Source: Chitinophagaceae bacterium (GTDB taxonomy: Bacteria > Bacteroidota > Bacteroidia > Chitinophagales > Chitinophagaceae). From it: a stretch of DNA of 64,000 nucleotides. The stretch is taken from assembly GCA_004028765.1 (NCBI GenBank), contig SAIX01000011.1, positions 1-64,000 on the forward strand. Reading direction: 5' to 3'. Under the pieces are notes generated by a model. It had not been told where the DNA came from. It saw only the letters and a list, made by a program, of their open reading frames with translations, and searched no databases. Shown piece after piece: positions 50,499 through 58,783 of the stretch (the stretch's first letter is position 1; every line of letters starts with the position of its first letter). Position numbers and translations under genes: made by a program.

Positions 50499-50557
50499 GA
50501 ACTGCTGACTATTCCAGCGTACAAGGGTTATTAAATCCTATTGCACTTGAAAATATA

Positions 50558-52027
50558 TCATCGGAGCAGTTTGTCTGCTTCACTGTTGAACTCCCGTATG
50601 AATTCTTCGTAATATTTTCCGGTAGCCGGACCGTTAAAGCCCGTATGTATTTTCTGAACAACACCATTCCTGTCAATAAAAAGGGTTGTCGGAAAAGAAA
50701 TAAAATTTTCAAGCGCAGGTAAGGACGCCACTACTGCCTGCTTGTCTGCAATGCCACCCAGTAAAAGCGGGTATTGAATATTGAATTGCTGACGGAAACG
50801 CGTGAATGCTTTTTTGACAAAAGCAGCATCTGTCTGACGTTCATATTGAAGCGCGATAACTTCAATACCCCGCTTTTTGTTTTCGAGGTACCAGCGGGAC
50901 AGAAATCCTGCTTCATCAATACAATTCGGACACCAGGTACCGCCGATGGCGATGATCAATGGCTTTCCCTGGAATGCGGCATCCGTATTGCTGACCAGTT
51001 TACCCTCAGCATCGGGGAAACGAAACTGAAGCCTGTTTTCACCTCCTTTCAATTTTGTAAGTGTATAGGCATCCGGAAGTTCAGCAGACGCATCCGGAAC
51101 AGCCACGAATGGCAGAGAACCGCGGGCATTCACAGTTTCACCGGTAATCTTACCATCTGCATCCACCGTGGCCGTATAATACGCGGGCGATGATCCGATA
51201 AAAGAGGAGAGCTTCAACCGGTGATCTTCCACAATACCTTCGAGATAGCGGGCATCGCCAGTGACGCGGAGAAAAGTGGCAAATAATTTTTTCCCTTCCT
51301 GTTTGAACAAGCCCACTGCTGTTTCTTCTTTTCCATTGGGTGATTGAAATACGACACGGTATTTTCCATTCAGGTTCACCAGGGGTGATGATCCGTTTTC
51401 ATCAAACCGGAAACCAGCATCCTGTTGTATGGATACCGGTGTTGCGTTTCCACGGAAATCCTGCCTGCGTAAAACACCGCTGAATGTTTTGTTATGCCAG
51501 CTTAATGCGAGTTCATTATCAAATAAAGGAAATGGGATAAAAACCGAATCATCCCTGAACTGCACATCACCTGCAGGGAACTGTTCACTGCCATTGAGCA
51601 GTGAAGCTTTTATGCTGTTACCATTTTGTGTAATGGTGAGTTGGAATGGTACTTCCACTTTATCGCGGATCGCGAAAAGCCCGCGCCAGTTTCCTATGAG
51701 TTCTGCGGGATTTAATATAGGTGACGCTGCTCCTTTCTCAAGGGTGATATTGATTGCGTCTTTATCGCTGATGCGGATTTTCTTTTCACGGTATTCCTCA
51801 AACCTGAAAACCAGGAAGCTGTCCTGCGTTGTAACAGGAATGGAAAAAATCCCATCAGTCTGACTTCCTGTTGATAATTTACTTCCGGTGGCAATGATCT
51901 GAACGCCTTCAAGCGGTTGGGCAGATACTGCGTCGCTTACGGTTCCTCGTATAATGCGGCTTGGTTGCGCTTCGGTGAACAACGGTATCAACGCCTGTAA
52001 TAGCAATGCCGGGATCAATCTTTTCAT
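50558..52027 (-). CDS. TlpA-type thioredoxin protein with an N-terminal receptor-like domain
   Basis: A 489-residue exported protein: signal peptide (to about residue 20, ending FTEAQ), a carboxypeptidase-regulatory-like beta domain (about 23-95, starting RIIRGTVSDAVSAQPLEGVQ), a middle beta-rich part, and a C-terminal TlpA/AhpC-type thioredoxin domain (about 330-489) with the redox motif GGTWCPNCIDEAGFL and the cis-Pro loop SFPTTLFIDRNG. It should act in periplasmic disulfide chemistry. It is 6 bp after the PhyH gene, in the same operon, under the 53112 operator. Confidence 0.87.
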   Translation of the reverse strand: MKRLIPALLLQALIPLFTEAQPSRIIRGTVSDAVSAQPLEGVQIIATGSKLSTGSQTDGIFSIPVTTQDSFLVFRFEEYREKKIRISDKDAINITLEKGAASPILNPAELIGNWRGLFAIRDKVEVPFQLTITQNGNSIKASLLNGSEQFPAGDVQFRDDSVFIPFPLFDNELALSWHNKTFSGVLRRQDFRGNATPVSIQQDAGFRFDENGSSPLVNLNGKYRVVFQSPNGKEETAVGLFKQEGKKLFATFLRVTGDARYLEGIVEDHRLKLSSFIGSSPAYYTATVDADGKITGETVNARGSLPFVAVPDASAELPDAYTLTKLKGGENRLQFRFPDAEGKLVSNTDAAFQGKPLIIAIGGTWCPNCIDEAGFLSRWYLENKKRGIEVIALQYERQTDAAFVKKAFTRFRQQFNIQYPLLLGGIADKQAVVASLPALENFISFPTTLFIDRNGVVQKIHTGFNGPATGKYYEEFIREFNSEADKLLR

Positions 52028-52033
52028 ACTGGA

Positions 52034-52918
52034 TTATTTTGATGTCTGTTTCAGCACATTTGTGGTTGCAGCCTGTTGCTGGTTGGTTAATGCATAGGCA
52101 AGTCTTGATTTTCTGTTCAGCAAACTGCCAATGGAATGGTAGAGTGGGGTACGGCTCAGATGATTTTTCGGCTGGTAGGCACCGGTTACAATGGGTATAT
52201 ACATCACTCTTCTGCGACTGGCTTCTCCCTGTAAAGGACTTTGCTGCACACGATGCCAGAGGCGGCCATCATGAATGGTGAGATCACCGGCAGTGATATC
52301 AAAACCTATTTCATTTCGATCAGGCTTGTTGTCAATAAAATATTTCTTCCTGAATAACAGTCGCAGCATACCCTGCTTATGCGTGCCACTTAATAAACGA
52401 AGTCCACCATTCTGAATGGGGCAGTCATCCAGGTGGAGACCAACATTCAGCATGGGTTTGATACGTGAGCCCAGGAAAAGATCCCGCGGACTATCGGTAT
52501 GCCAGCCTAATTGTTTGTATTCACTGCCAGGGGTGTTGAGGTAATGATTCACAACAAGACCATCTTTCTCAAATTCCCCGATTCTGCCCTCGTGATGCCC
52601 CAGCAGTGCTATCAATTGCTGAAATCTCTCGTGCTGAAGAAAATGGTGCAGCATATCGCTGTAGCGCGATGCAAACGCGATGCGTTGAATAAATTTTTGA
52701 CCGTTTGTATTGATACCGAATTTAAGCGGGATGCCATTCACCTTATCCTGCTGGTTGCGGATCAGGAAAGCTTCCACTTTCTCAATCTCGCGAATGAGTT
52801 CGTGTACAGTTTCGGATGGCAGGAATGATTTGAAATGCAGGTATCCGTTTTTTTCAAAAAATTGTAACTGATCTGGCGTAAGTCCGTTATGATAATAAAA
52901 TGGGGTATGATGTTGCAT
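52034..52918 (-). CDS. PhyH-family Fe(II)/2-oxoglutarate dioxygenase
   Basis: A 294-residue phytanoyl-CoA-dioxygenase-like protein. The start MQHHTPFYYHNGLTPDQLQF and FFEKNGYLHFKSFL are typical. The iron ligands are the His and Asp of GWHTDSPRDLFL and the His of TIHDGRLWHRV; the Arg that binds 2-oxoglutarate lies in SRRRVMYIPIV. Members hydroxylate small molecules, and some free sulfite or phosphonate from organic compounds. Substrate unknown. The frame runs on to 53011, but only the ATG at 52918 gives a normal start. It leads an operon with the TlpA-like gene. Confidence 0.87.
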   Translation of the reverse strand: MQHHTPFYYHNGLTPDQLQFFEKNGYLHFKSFLPSETVHELIREIEKVEAFLIRNQQDKVNGIPLKFGINTNGQKFIQRIAFASRYSDMLHHFLQHERFQQLIALLGHHEGRIGEFEKDGLVVNHYLNTPGSEYKQLGWHTDSPRDLFLGSRIKPMLNVGLHLDDCPIQNGGLRLLSGTHKQGMLRLLFRKKYFIDNKPDRNEIGFDITAGDLTIHDGRLWHRVQQSPLQGEASRRRVMYIPIVTGAYQPKNHLSRTPLYHSIGSLLNRKSRLAYALTNQQQAATTNVLKQTSK

Positions 52919-53111
52919 AAATGATAAAAGAATGAATAATGAAGTATAGATGTGATATATGTATGGGCAGCGACTAGCTTGCTGTTGCATCGTAACCGGG
53001 TCAACAACCATACAGCGTAAGATGAAATCCCAACTGCGAATAGTCCTGGCGCTTTTGTTGTATATGGGGAAACAGCGATTTCACAGAGAAAGATTTTGTT
53101 CGCATTAAATA

Positions 53112-53130
53112 GTCTACTAATTTAGTAGAC
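53112..53130. promoter_or_regulatory. 19-bp perfect palindrome, operator-like site 3
   Basis: GTCTACTAA-T-TTAGTAGAC is a perfect odd palindrome. It lies 23 bp before the TTG start of the plus-strand gene at 53153 and about 195 bp before the PhyH gene on the other strand. The same sequence, slightly changed, occurs at 47747 and 50011. Confidence 0.72.
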
Positions 53131-53152
53131 AAAATAAAAATAAAAAACTCAC

Positions 53153-54415
53153 TTGACCAATATTTTTTTTCATACGGCTAAACAGGGTTACCTGCGTTAT
53201 GTAAGGATGATTTTCCTGGCGGCAGGCTGTAACCTGGCAATATTCGGCCAGGCACAGCTGCCCGGTTCGCTTGCAGCAGATTCTCTGCATCTTACTTCCT
53301 ACTTACGAATCCCTGTTTACCCGGCTCCTGCTTTCAGAAGAATGCCGGTGAGCACAGAAGATGAAAGTGTAACTGAGGCTGCATCAGAAAAGGAAAAAGC
53401 CGGAAAAGAAATCCGCTCATTACTTGGAATTTCCGAAGCACATATTGCGCTGGGAAAAAATGGAAAAGCTTTTGCGGATATCCGGAGACTTCTGCAGCTG
53501 AAACATTTGTCGGATGATTCTGCGTCGATTGCGCGCCTGTATTACGATGCGGGTGTAGTGCTGGCCAGGATGAAAAAATATCCTTTGGCGATGTCCTGTT
53601 TGTACAAGGCAGGCCAGATTAACCCGGGAAATCTCTTCACAAAAAGAAAAAATTTTTATGCGGTCAATGAAACTACGGTGGTCGGGGAACCGATTGTTGA
53701 AACGGCTGTCTTAAATAGCAAGGATGATGAGGAAGTCGCGGACACGGACCTTGTATCTGACTCCTTGCTGAATGTTTCTTTGGATCAACTGCAGGCAGAT
53801 ACCATTGAACAGGTCAAAAAAGTGATTCCACAACCGGTTGATCCCGACCTGCTGCTTGATGCGTTTGATGATGGGAAAAAAGCCCGTGCATTCGCTTTTA
53901 TGATTCATGTAAAGCAGCCATCACCCGGAGAAAACAAAGCATTTGCCGGGCTGGGGGAAGTCGGTCATATGTTTATCACGTTGATTAAGTATAACAGGGA
54001 CCGTTCGGTGGTTTGCCGCACCTTCGGGTTTTATCCCCAACACGGACTTTTGTTTTCTGCAAACCCGATTTTTCCATCCGCTCCCCGGTTGATAAAAGCA
54101 GACAGTGCCAGGGAATGGGATGAGATGATCGGCAGGTTCATCAGCAAAGCACAGTTCAAAAGAGTGCTTGCCTTTGTTAATGCAGCCAGTGAAAAAAGCT
54201 ATCACCTGAGTAAGTTCAATTGTTCTGATTTCGCGTTGGATGCCGCGAAGATGGCTTCTATCCAGATAGAGGATACGAAAGGTAGCTGGCCGTTGGGCCG
54301 GGGGAATAATCCGGGTTCAGCGGGTTACAGTATCCTGTTAGGAAAATTCAGGAATACAGATGCAGGCAGCAAGGATGGGTTGATCGCAATAATCAATCAT
54401 GTGGGGTTTAAGTAA
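53153..54415 (+). CDS. Secreted protein with a permuted papain-like (NlpC/P60-type) C-terminal domain
   Basis: A 420-residue protein not assigned to a named family. The N-terminus is hydrophobic (VRMIFLAAGCNLAIFGQAQ), an export signal if translation starts at or near the TTG at 53153. Residues about 85-155 look like TPR-type helices (AHIALGKNGKAFADIRRLLQ, LYYDAGVVLARMKKYPLAMS). The C-terminal part has a His in VGHMFITLIKYN and a Cys in SKFNCSDFALDAAKMA, the order expected for permuted papain-fold hydrolases. It might act on the cell wall or on peptides. It is under the palindrome at 53112, divergent from PhyH. Confidence 0.68.
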   Translation: MTNIFFHTAKQGYLRYVRMIFLAAGCNLAIFGQAQLPGSLAADSLHLTSYLRIPVYPAPAFRRMPVSTEDESVTEAASEKEKAGKEIRSLLGISEAHIALGKNGKAFADIRRLLQLKHLSDDSASIARLYYDAGVVLARMKKYPLAMSCLYKAGQINPGNLFTKRKNFYAVNETTVVGEPIVETAVLNSKDDEEVADTDLVSDSLLNVSLDQLQADTIEQVKKVIPQPVDPDLLLDAFDDGKKARAFAFMIHVKQPSPGENKAFAGLGEVGHMFITLIKYNRDRSVVCRTFGFYPQHGLLFSANPIFPSAPRLIKADSAREWDEMIGRFISKAQFKRVLAFVNAASEKSYHLSKFNCSDFALDAAKMASIQIEDTKGSWPLGRGNNPGSAGYSILLGKFRNTDAGSKDGLIAIINHVGFK

Positions 54416-54447
54416 CCAGCCCCGATAAAATTTTTTCAGAAGCTCGT

Positions 54448-55257
54448 TTATATCCTGTACAAAACAGGATTTAATGGCGTATCGATCTCTTCTCCGATCA
54501 CAGCTCCCGGGCACCAGGTTTCCCAATCTGCCACCTGGTTTTCATTGGTCGGTTCGCTGAGCTTCATTTCACTGTCCATATAAATTACTGTCATCACTTT
54601 TCGCATGCTATCGGTGGTATTGGCACCTGCGCGGTGAAAGGTCCAGCCCATATGAAAACTCACTTCGCCGGCATCAAATGGTTCTACGATTTTTTCAAAA
54701 TCGTTCAGGGTTAATTTTTCCTGTATCATTTTTTCGCTGTCATCACTGATCTTCAACGTGCGCCCTTCCTGCAAACGCCAACTGCCGGCACTGAATTCAA
54801 GCGGCCCCATTGAAAGCCCCGTTTGTTGTAGCGGTATCCAGGCAGTAATGGTTTTATCAGTTGACAAAGGCCAGTAATATTGGTCTGCATGCCAGGGTGT
54901 AAAACCACCACCCGGTTCTTTAAACAGCGCCTGGTCGTGGTACAGGCGAACGCCTTTCACTTCCATCAGCGCTGTGGCAATGCTTGCAAGCCGCCTGCTG
55001 AATACGATCTCTTTAACGGCTTCGCTTTTGGTCCAGATATTCATTACCTGTAAAAAAGCCTTGCCGTAAGTGTCTCTTTGTTCCATGGCAAGCTGCTGCG
55101 TGTTCAACCGCATTACTTCATTGCTGATCACTTCGTTCATATACTGCAGAAGATCCTCCGAAAAAATATTTTTGAGTTTGATATAACCGTTCTCCCGGTA
55201 AAAATCCACCTGTTCCCTTGTGATCTTAAAAGGTTGCTGTAATTCTGATAATTGCAT
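54448..55257 (-). CDS. Second PhyH-family dioxygenase
   Basis: A 269-residue protein of the same broad family as that at 52034 but clearly a different subgroup. The iron ligands are in TPWHADQYYWPL (His, Asp) and FHMGWTFHRAGANTTD (His), and the Arg that binds 2-oxoglutarate is in SMRKVMTVIYMD. DQALFKEPGGG is typical of members that hydroxylate small, mobile substrates such as ectoine-like or alkyl compounds. It is convergent with the gene at 53153 and has no 19-bp palindrome before it. A MarC gene follows upstream on the same strand but 34 bp apart, so they may be co-transcribed. Confidence 0.87.
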   Translation of the reverse strand: MQLSELQQPFKITREQVDFYRENGYIKLKNIFSEDLLQYMNEVISNEVMRLNTQQLAMEQRDTYGKAFLQVMNIWTKSEAVKEIVFSRRLASIATALMEVKGVRLYHDQALFKEPGGGFTPWHADQYYWPLSTDKTITAWIPLQQTGLSMGPLEFSAGSWRLQEGRTLKISDDSEKMIQEKLTLNDFEKIVEPFDAGEVSFHMGWTFHRAGANTTDSMRKVMTVIYMDSEMKLSEPTNENQVADWETWCPGAVIGEEIDTPLNPVLYRI

Positions 55258-55291
55258 AGGGGATGCTTAAAAGGCTTTATTTTGATTGGTA

Positions 55292-55870
55292 TTATTTGCC
55301 GAATGCTGCAATATTGGTGCTGAATATTTTTACTGCAATGGCAAGTAAGATCACCCCGAAAAATTTTCTTACGGCCAGTAACCCGCCTTCGCCAAGGATC
55401 CGTTCAATAAATTTGAGGGATTTCAGCACGATGTACACCACTATAAGGTTGATCAGGATACCGGCAAGGATATAGCTTTCTTCAAAATTCGCTTTCAGTG
55501 ACATGATGGTGGTAAGTGTGCCGCTTCCTGCAATGATGGGGAACGCAATGGGCACTACGGTACCCGATTTTGCATTCTTATCGCCTTTGAAAATTTCATG
55601 GCCCAATACCATTTCAAGCCCCAGTAAAAAAATCACTACTGAGCCGCCAACTGCAAAAGAACGGATATCAAGCCCCAGTATTTTGAGAAAAGGTTTCCCT
55701 GCGTAGAGAAATAAGATCATCAATCCGCCCGAAACAACGGTAGCCTGTGCAGAACGGATCGCGCCCATTTTTTCTTTCAGCGAGATCAGCAGCGGGATCG
55801 AACCCACAATATCGATCACGGCGAAAAGCGTAAATGTTACCGTAAGCAGTTCATCTACCTGGAAATTCAT
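55292..55870 (-). CDS. MarC-family integral membrane protein
   Basis: A 192-residue protein with six hydrophobic segments, the size and layout of the MarC (UPF0056) family. Recognisable are FTLFAVIDIVGSIPLLISLK at the start, GGLMILFLYAGKPFLKILGL, and VPIAFPIIAGSGTLTTIMSL, the central family signature. Function is unsettled; the family was once linked to multiple antibiotic resistance but that was not confirmed. It lies upstream of the second PhyH gene on the same strand, 34 bp apart. Confidence 0.9.
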   Translation of the reverse strand: MNFQVDELLTVTFTLFAVIDIVGSIPLLISLKEKMGAIRSAQATVVSGGLMILFLYAGKPFLKILGLDIRSFAVGGSVVIFLLGLEMVLGHEIFKGDKNAKSGTVVPIAFPIIAGSGTLTTIMSLKANFEESYILAGILINLIVVYIVLKSLKFIERILGEGGLLAVRKFFGVILLAIAVKIFSTNIAAFGK

Positions 55871-56040
55871 GGGGAGGCTTTTGTTAAAGATACGGTTTTG
55901 AAAGAATGGGGTAAGCTTTTATCGTGAATCGGCAATCATCAGTCGTAAAGGATTTACCTGCTGGCCTGACTGGATTTAAAAAATAATCACATGAGTAAAC
56001 CTTAGTCAAAGCAAAATTCAAATCTTATTGGCGATTGACA

Positions 56041-56256
56041 TCAAAACCTGAATATCCTGTTCCTGTATAACCGGTACTCAAACTGCAAAGCCTGTAAACA
56101 TTTCAAGCAAACACAATCCATGTATTTGTTTTCGATATATACTTTTTCTTCATAGCTCAGGATAACTGAGTTGCACTGGCAGGCAGTGATATTGCCCACT
56201 TTGCATTCAAAACTTTTGCTGCATCGCGGGCAATATTTGGTTTCGTGGCTGGGCAT
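56041..56256 (-). CDS. Cysteine-rich CWC-family protein
   Basis: A 71-residue protein with ten cysteines in the first 57 residues: KYCPRCSKSFECKVGNITAC, then QCNSVI and MDCVCLKCLQALQ. This is the pattern of the small Cys-rich CWC family of Bacteroidota and Proteobacteria, likely a zinc or other metal-binding protein of unknown role. It starts 2 bp after the btuB stop and must be co-transcribed with it under the cobalamin riboswitch, which makes a link to B12 or cobalt handling possible. Confidence 0.83.
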   Translation of the reverse strand: MPSHETKYCPRCSKSFECKVGNITACQCNSVILSYEEKVYIENKYMDCVCLKCLQALQFEYRLYRNRIFRF

Positions 56257-56258
56257 AT

Positions 56259-58187
56259 TTACCAGTTAAATGTGATGCCTGTATTGTAAAGGAAGGGAAT
56301 GCTGTTAAACCCGCGCACATCAAAGAATTTTCGATTGGTAAGATTTTGAGCATCTGCAAAAAATTTGATATGCTCGTTCATCCTGTATTCTGCATAAGCC
56401 CCGAGTAAGAAATAACCATCCAGTAATACATCTGCTTTTTTGTAACCGCCTACATCATACCGGCTGCTCACATATTTTCCCGATACGGATACATATAAAC
56501 CTTTCAGGGGTTCATAGCCGGCGGTAAGATTGAAATTGTGTTTGGGGCGGCGTAACAGGTAAGGATAGCTGATGGTGTCTTTATTGGTTACGCGGTTTTG
56601 TGTGATCTCTTCACTCAATAACAATGAATAATTACCGGTGATATGCCATTTTGCAGAAGGTTGTACCGCGAATTCCCATTCAACTCCGTTCACCGTTTGT
56701 TTTACATAATTGAAATACCGGAACGTGATATAATTATAGTCGATCCCGTTATTGATCTGGCGGTTAAAATAAACAAGCCTGGTTTGGAATGATTTTTTCT
56801 GAAGACTCATACCTGCTTCATAATTCACCGATTTTTCAGCATCCAGCTTGTCATTGATGCTTAACTGGTATAAGGAAGGTGCTTTAAAACCGCTCGAAAC
56901 ACTGCCGAAAATACGGAAGCCGTTTCCAAAATTATAAGAAGGGTTAAAGGTATAAGTGCTGTTATGCCCGTAACGCGAATGATCGTTGTAGCGGCCGCCC
57001 AATTCAAGGTTGAATTTTTTATCCGGGCTGTTATAGATCATTGAAACATACAGCGCTTTCTGGTTCAGCGAAGTATCCCTGAATTCACTGCTGTAAGGCC
57101 CGAAACTGCTGATCGAAAAATAATGCTGGTTATAAGAATTGAAACGGTAATCAGCGCCCGCAAGTAGCGTAAAGCCTTTTGGAAAATGGATGCTGGCATA
57201 CAATTCGACGAATTGCGATTTCCCGAAATAAGTATTGTTCTCAAAAATGGTACTCGTTTTATCCAGGCTATCATTCAGGTAATTTCTTTTCAGTTCATTA
57301 TACTGGTAAGTGCCATTCAGGCTGAAATTGTTTTTATGATACGCAAAACCTGTTCCGGTAATAAAGGAAGAATTACTGATATTATAATCTTTGTCATCCG
57401 TAAAAATACCCGCATCGATACCGGCTTTGTATTGACTGTATAACGCAAAGGTTTTAAAAGAAAGGGAAGGTGTGGCCTGGTAAAAAACCTGTGCATTGCT
57501 TACGGTCCCGTCGTAGCGGTCATTGTCAAAATTTTTCTTCCCGGTACTGTCGTATGCCGATGAAAAACCGTTGGTGGACAACCTGGCAAAACGGGCAGTA
57601 TAAGTGAACTTATCCAGTTTGCCCGACACCTGGAGATTATTACGGGATGTGCCGAGGTTGCCCTGGCTGAGGGTAGATTGTATAGAAACAGGTTTCTGCA
57701 GATCTTTTTTGATAGTGATGATATTGATCACACCTGCAATGGCATCGCTGCCATATAAAGTGGACTGTGCGCCTTTACAAACTTCAATATGGTCTACATC
57801 ATTCAGCGAAAAAAGATTCAGGTCATAATCGGTGGTGATGGTGGAAGGGTCGTTCAGCGGGATACCATCCATCAATATCAGTGTACGGCCCGCCGAAGCG
57901 CCGCGCATATAAACGGTTTGCACGGAACCGGCATTGTTCAGTGCACCATTGATGGTGATGCCGGCCTGCTCGTTCAGTAATTGCGCAACGGTTTTGCCAT
58001 TGCTTTTTTTGACCTGTTCCTGGCTGATAACTGTAATTACTTTCCCGGTACTGCTTTGTTTCTGTTCCAGTTTGTTGGCTGTTACCACTACTTCATCGAG
58101 GGTTCGGGTGGTAACAGAATCTTTTTGTTGTGCAAATGTTTGTGTGCTGCCGATCAGCAGGGTAAGGAGTGCAAATGTTTTGCTCAT
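56259..58187 (-). CDS. btuB: TonB-dependent vitamin B12 receptor BtuB
   Basis: A 642-residue outer-membrane receptor. The signal peptide ends at TFAQ, the TonB box region is TRTLDEVVVTANKLEQ, and the plug carries VYMRGASAGRTLILMDGIPL and CKGAQSTLYGSDAIAGVINI. A 22-strand barrel follows to the terminal Trp of YNTGITFNW. The size and plug match BtuB, and a cobalamin riboswitch directly upstream settles the substrate class as cobalamin or a related corrinoid. No BtuFCD transport genes are adjacent. The CWC gene is downstream. Confidence 0.93.
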   Translation of the reverse strand: MSKTFALLTLLIGSTQTFAQQKDSVTTRTLDEVVVTANKLEQKQSSTGKVITVISQEQVKKSNGKTVAQLLNEQAGITINGALNNAGSVQTVYMRGASAGRTLILMDGIPLNDPSTITTDYDLNLFSLNDVDHIEVCKGAQSTLYGSDAIAGVINIITIKKDLQKPVSIQSTLSQGNLGTSRNNLQVSGKLDKFTYTARFARLSTNGFSSAYDSTGKKNFDNDRYDGTVSNAQVFYQATPSLSFKTFALYSQYKAGIDAGIFTDDKDYNISNSSFITGTGFAYHKNNFSLNGTYQYNELKRNYLNDSLDKTSTIFENNTYFGKSQFVELYASIHFPKGFTLLAGADYRFNSYNQHYFSISSFGPYSSEFRDTSLNQKALYVSMIYNSPDKKFNLELGGRYNDHSRYGHNSTYTFNPSYNFGNGFRIFGSVSSGFKAPSLYQLSINDKLDAEKSVNYEAGMSLQKKSFQTRLVYFNRQINNGIDYNYITFRYFNYVKQTVNGVEWEFAVQPSAKWHITGNYSLLLSEEITQNRVTNKDTISYPYLLRRPKHNFNLTAGYEPLKGLYVSVSGKYVSSRYDVGGYKKADVLLDGYFLLGAYAEYRMNEHIKFFADAQNLTNRKFFDVRGFNSIPFLYNTGITFNW

Positions 58188-58310
58188 TGTTGGTTGCGTT
58201 TAAAATTGAAACAATGAGCTTCCAGGAAAAATAAAAAACGGAGAAATATAAACGGCCGCTAGCAGACCTTTTACATTCCATGCTTTTCACCCGAAAGCTG
58301 TGAATGATAA

Positions 58311-58505
58311 CCTGTACCCGGCAGGTCTTCTGGCTTGCTGTTCCGGTGAACACCTTCCCATCCTGCACCGCAGGAAAGTGGTTTGTCCGTTCACCGTGTG
58401 AAGTAAATTGATACAGCTTCACATGCAGCTTACAGCTACGGGGATAGCGCCGGAATTACACCGGACTTCCCTTTTAATCCCGTTATCAGCGGGAACCGTT
58501 TACAA
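58311..58505 (-). ncRNA. Cobalamin riboswitch upstream of btuB
   Basis: On the minus strand the order is: a 5' stem with GGGATTAAAAGGGAAGTCCG, then TGTAATTCCGGCGC, CCCCGTAGCTGTAAGC, and the conserved B12 box AGCCAGAAGACCTGCCGG at the 3' end (about 58318-58335). These are the signature sections of the cobalamin aptamer. High B12 should turn btuB off. Its limits are given to about 10 bp. Confidence 0.92.
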
Positions 58506-58628
58506 AGCAAATGTAGGGGAGTGCCGGAGAAGATTTGAAAAGCATTCTGCCAAGTTCTTCACCGGGAGTTGAAAACTTGTTTTGGTACGGAGGTTTTGAT
58601 GGTGAGCGGTGGATGGTGAGATGTAAAT

Positions 58629-58740
58629 GGTGAATGGGCAGTGGTGAATAATAGGGCGGAAAGACCGGATGTAAAAGAGTACAGATTCCTTTTAATTTGT
58701 CAGATATGCATAACTCACCACTCACCACTGCCCATTCACC
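58629..58740. repeat. 19-bp perfect inverted repeat with a 74-bp spacer
   Basis: GGTGAATGGGCAGTGGTGA (58629-58647) and TCACCACTGCCCATTCACC (58722-58740) are exact reverse complements. Around each arm there are further GGTGAG or CTCACC words. It lies between the btuB riboswitch and the amino-acid permease. It may be a mobile or dispersed repeat, or a hairpin at the RNA level. From 58506 to 58783 no gene is supported. Confidence 0.9.
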
Positions 58741-58783
58741 CCTTTCCCCAAGTTTGCTTACATTTATCGCCATATCTCTTCGT

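Noticed and set aside
58697..58783. N-terminal extension of the amino-acid permease by 29 residues
   Set aside because: The residues are read from the inverted-repeat arm (58722-58740); the family start is the ATG at 58784.
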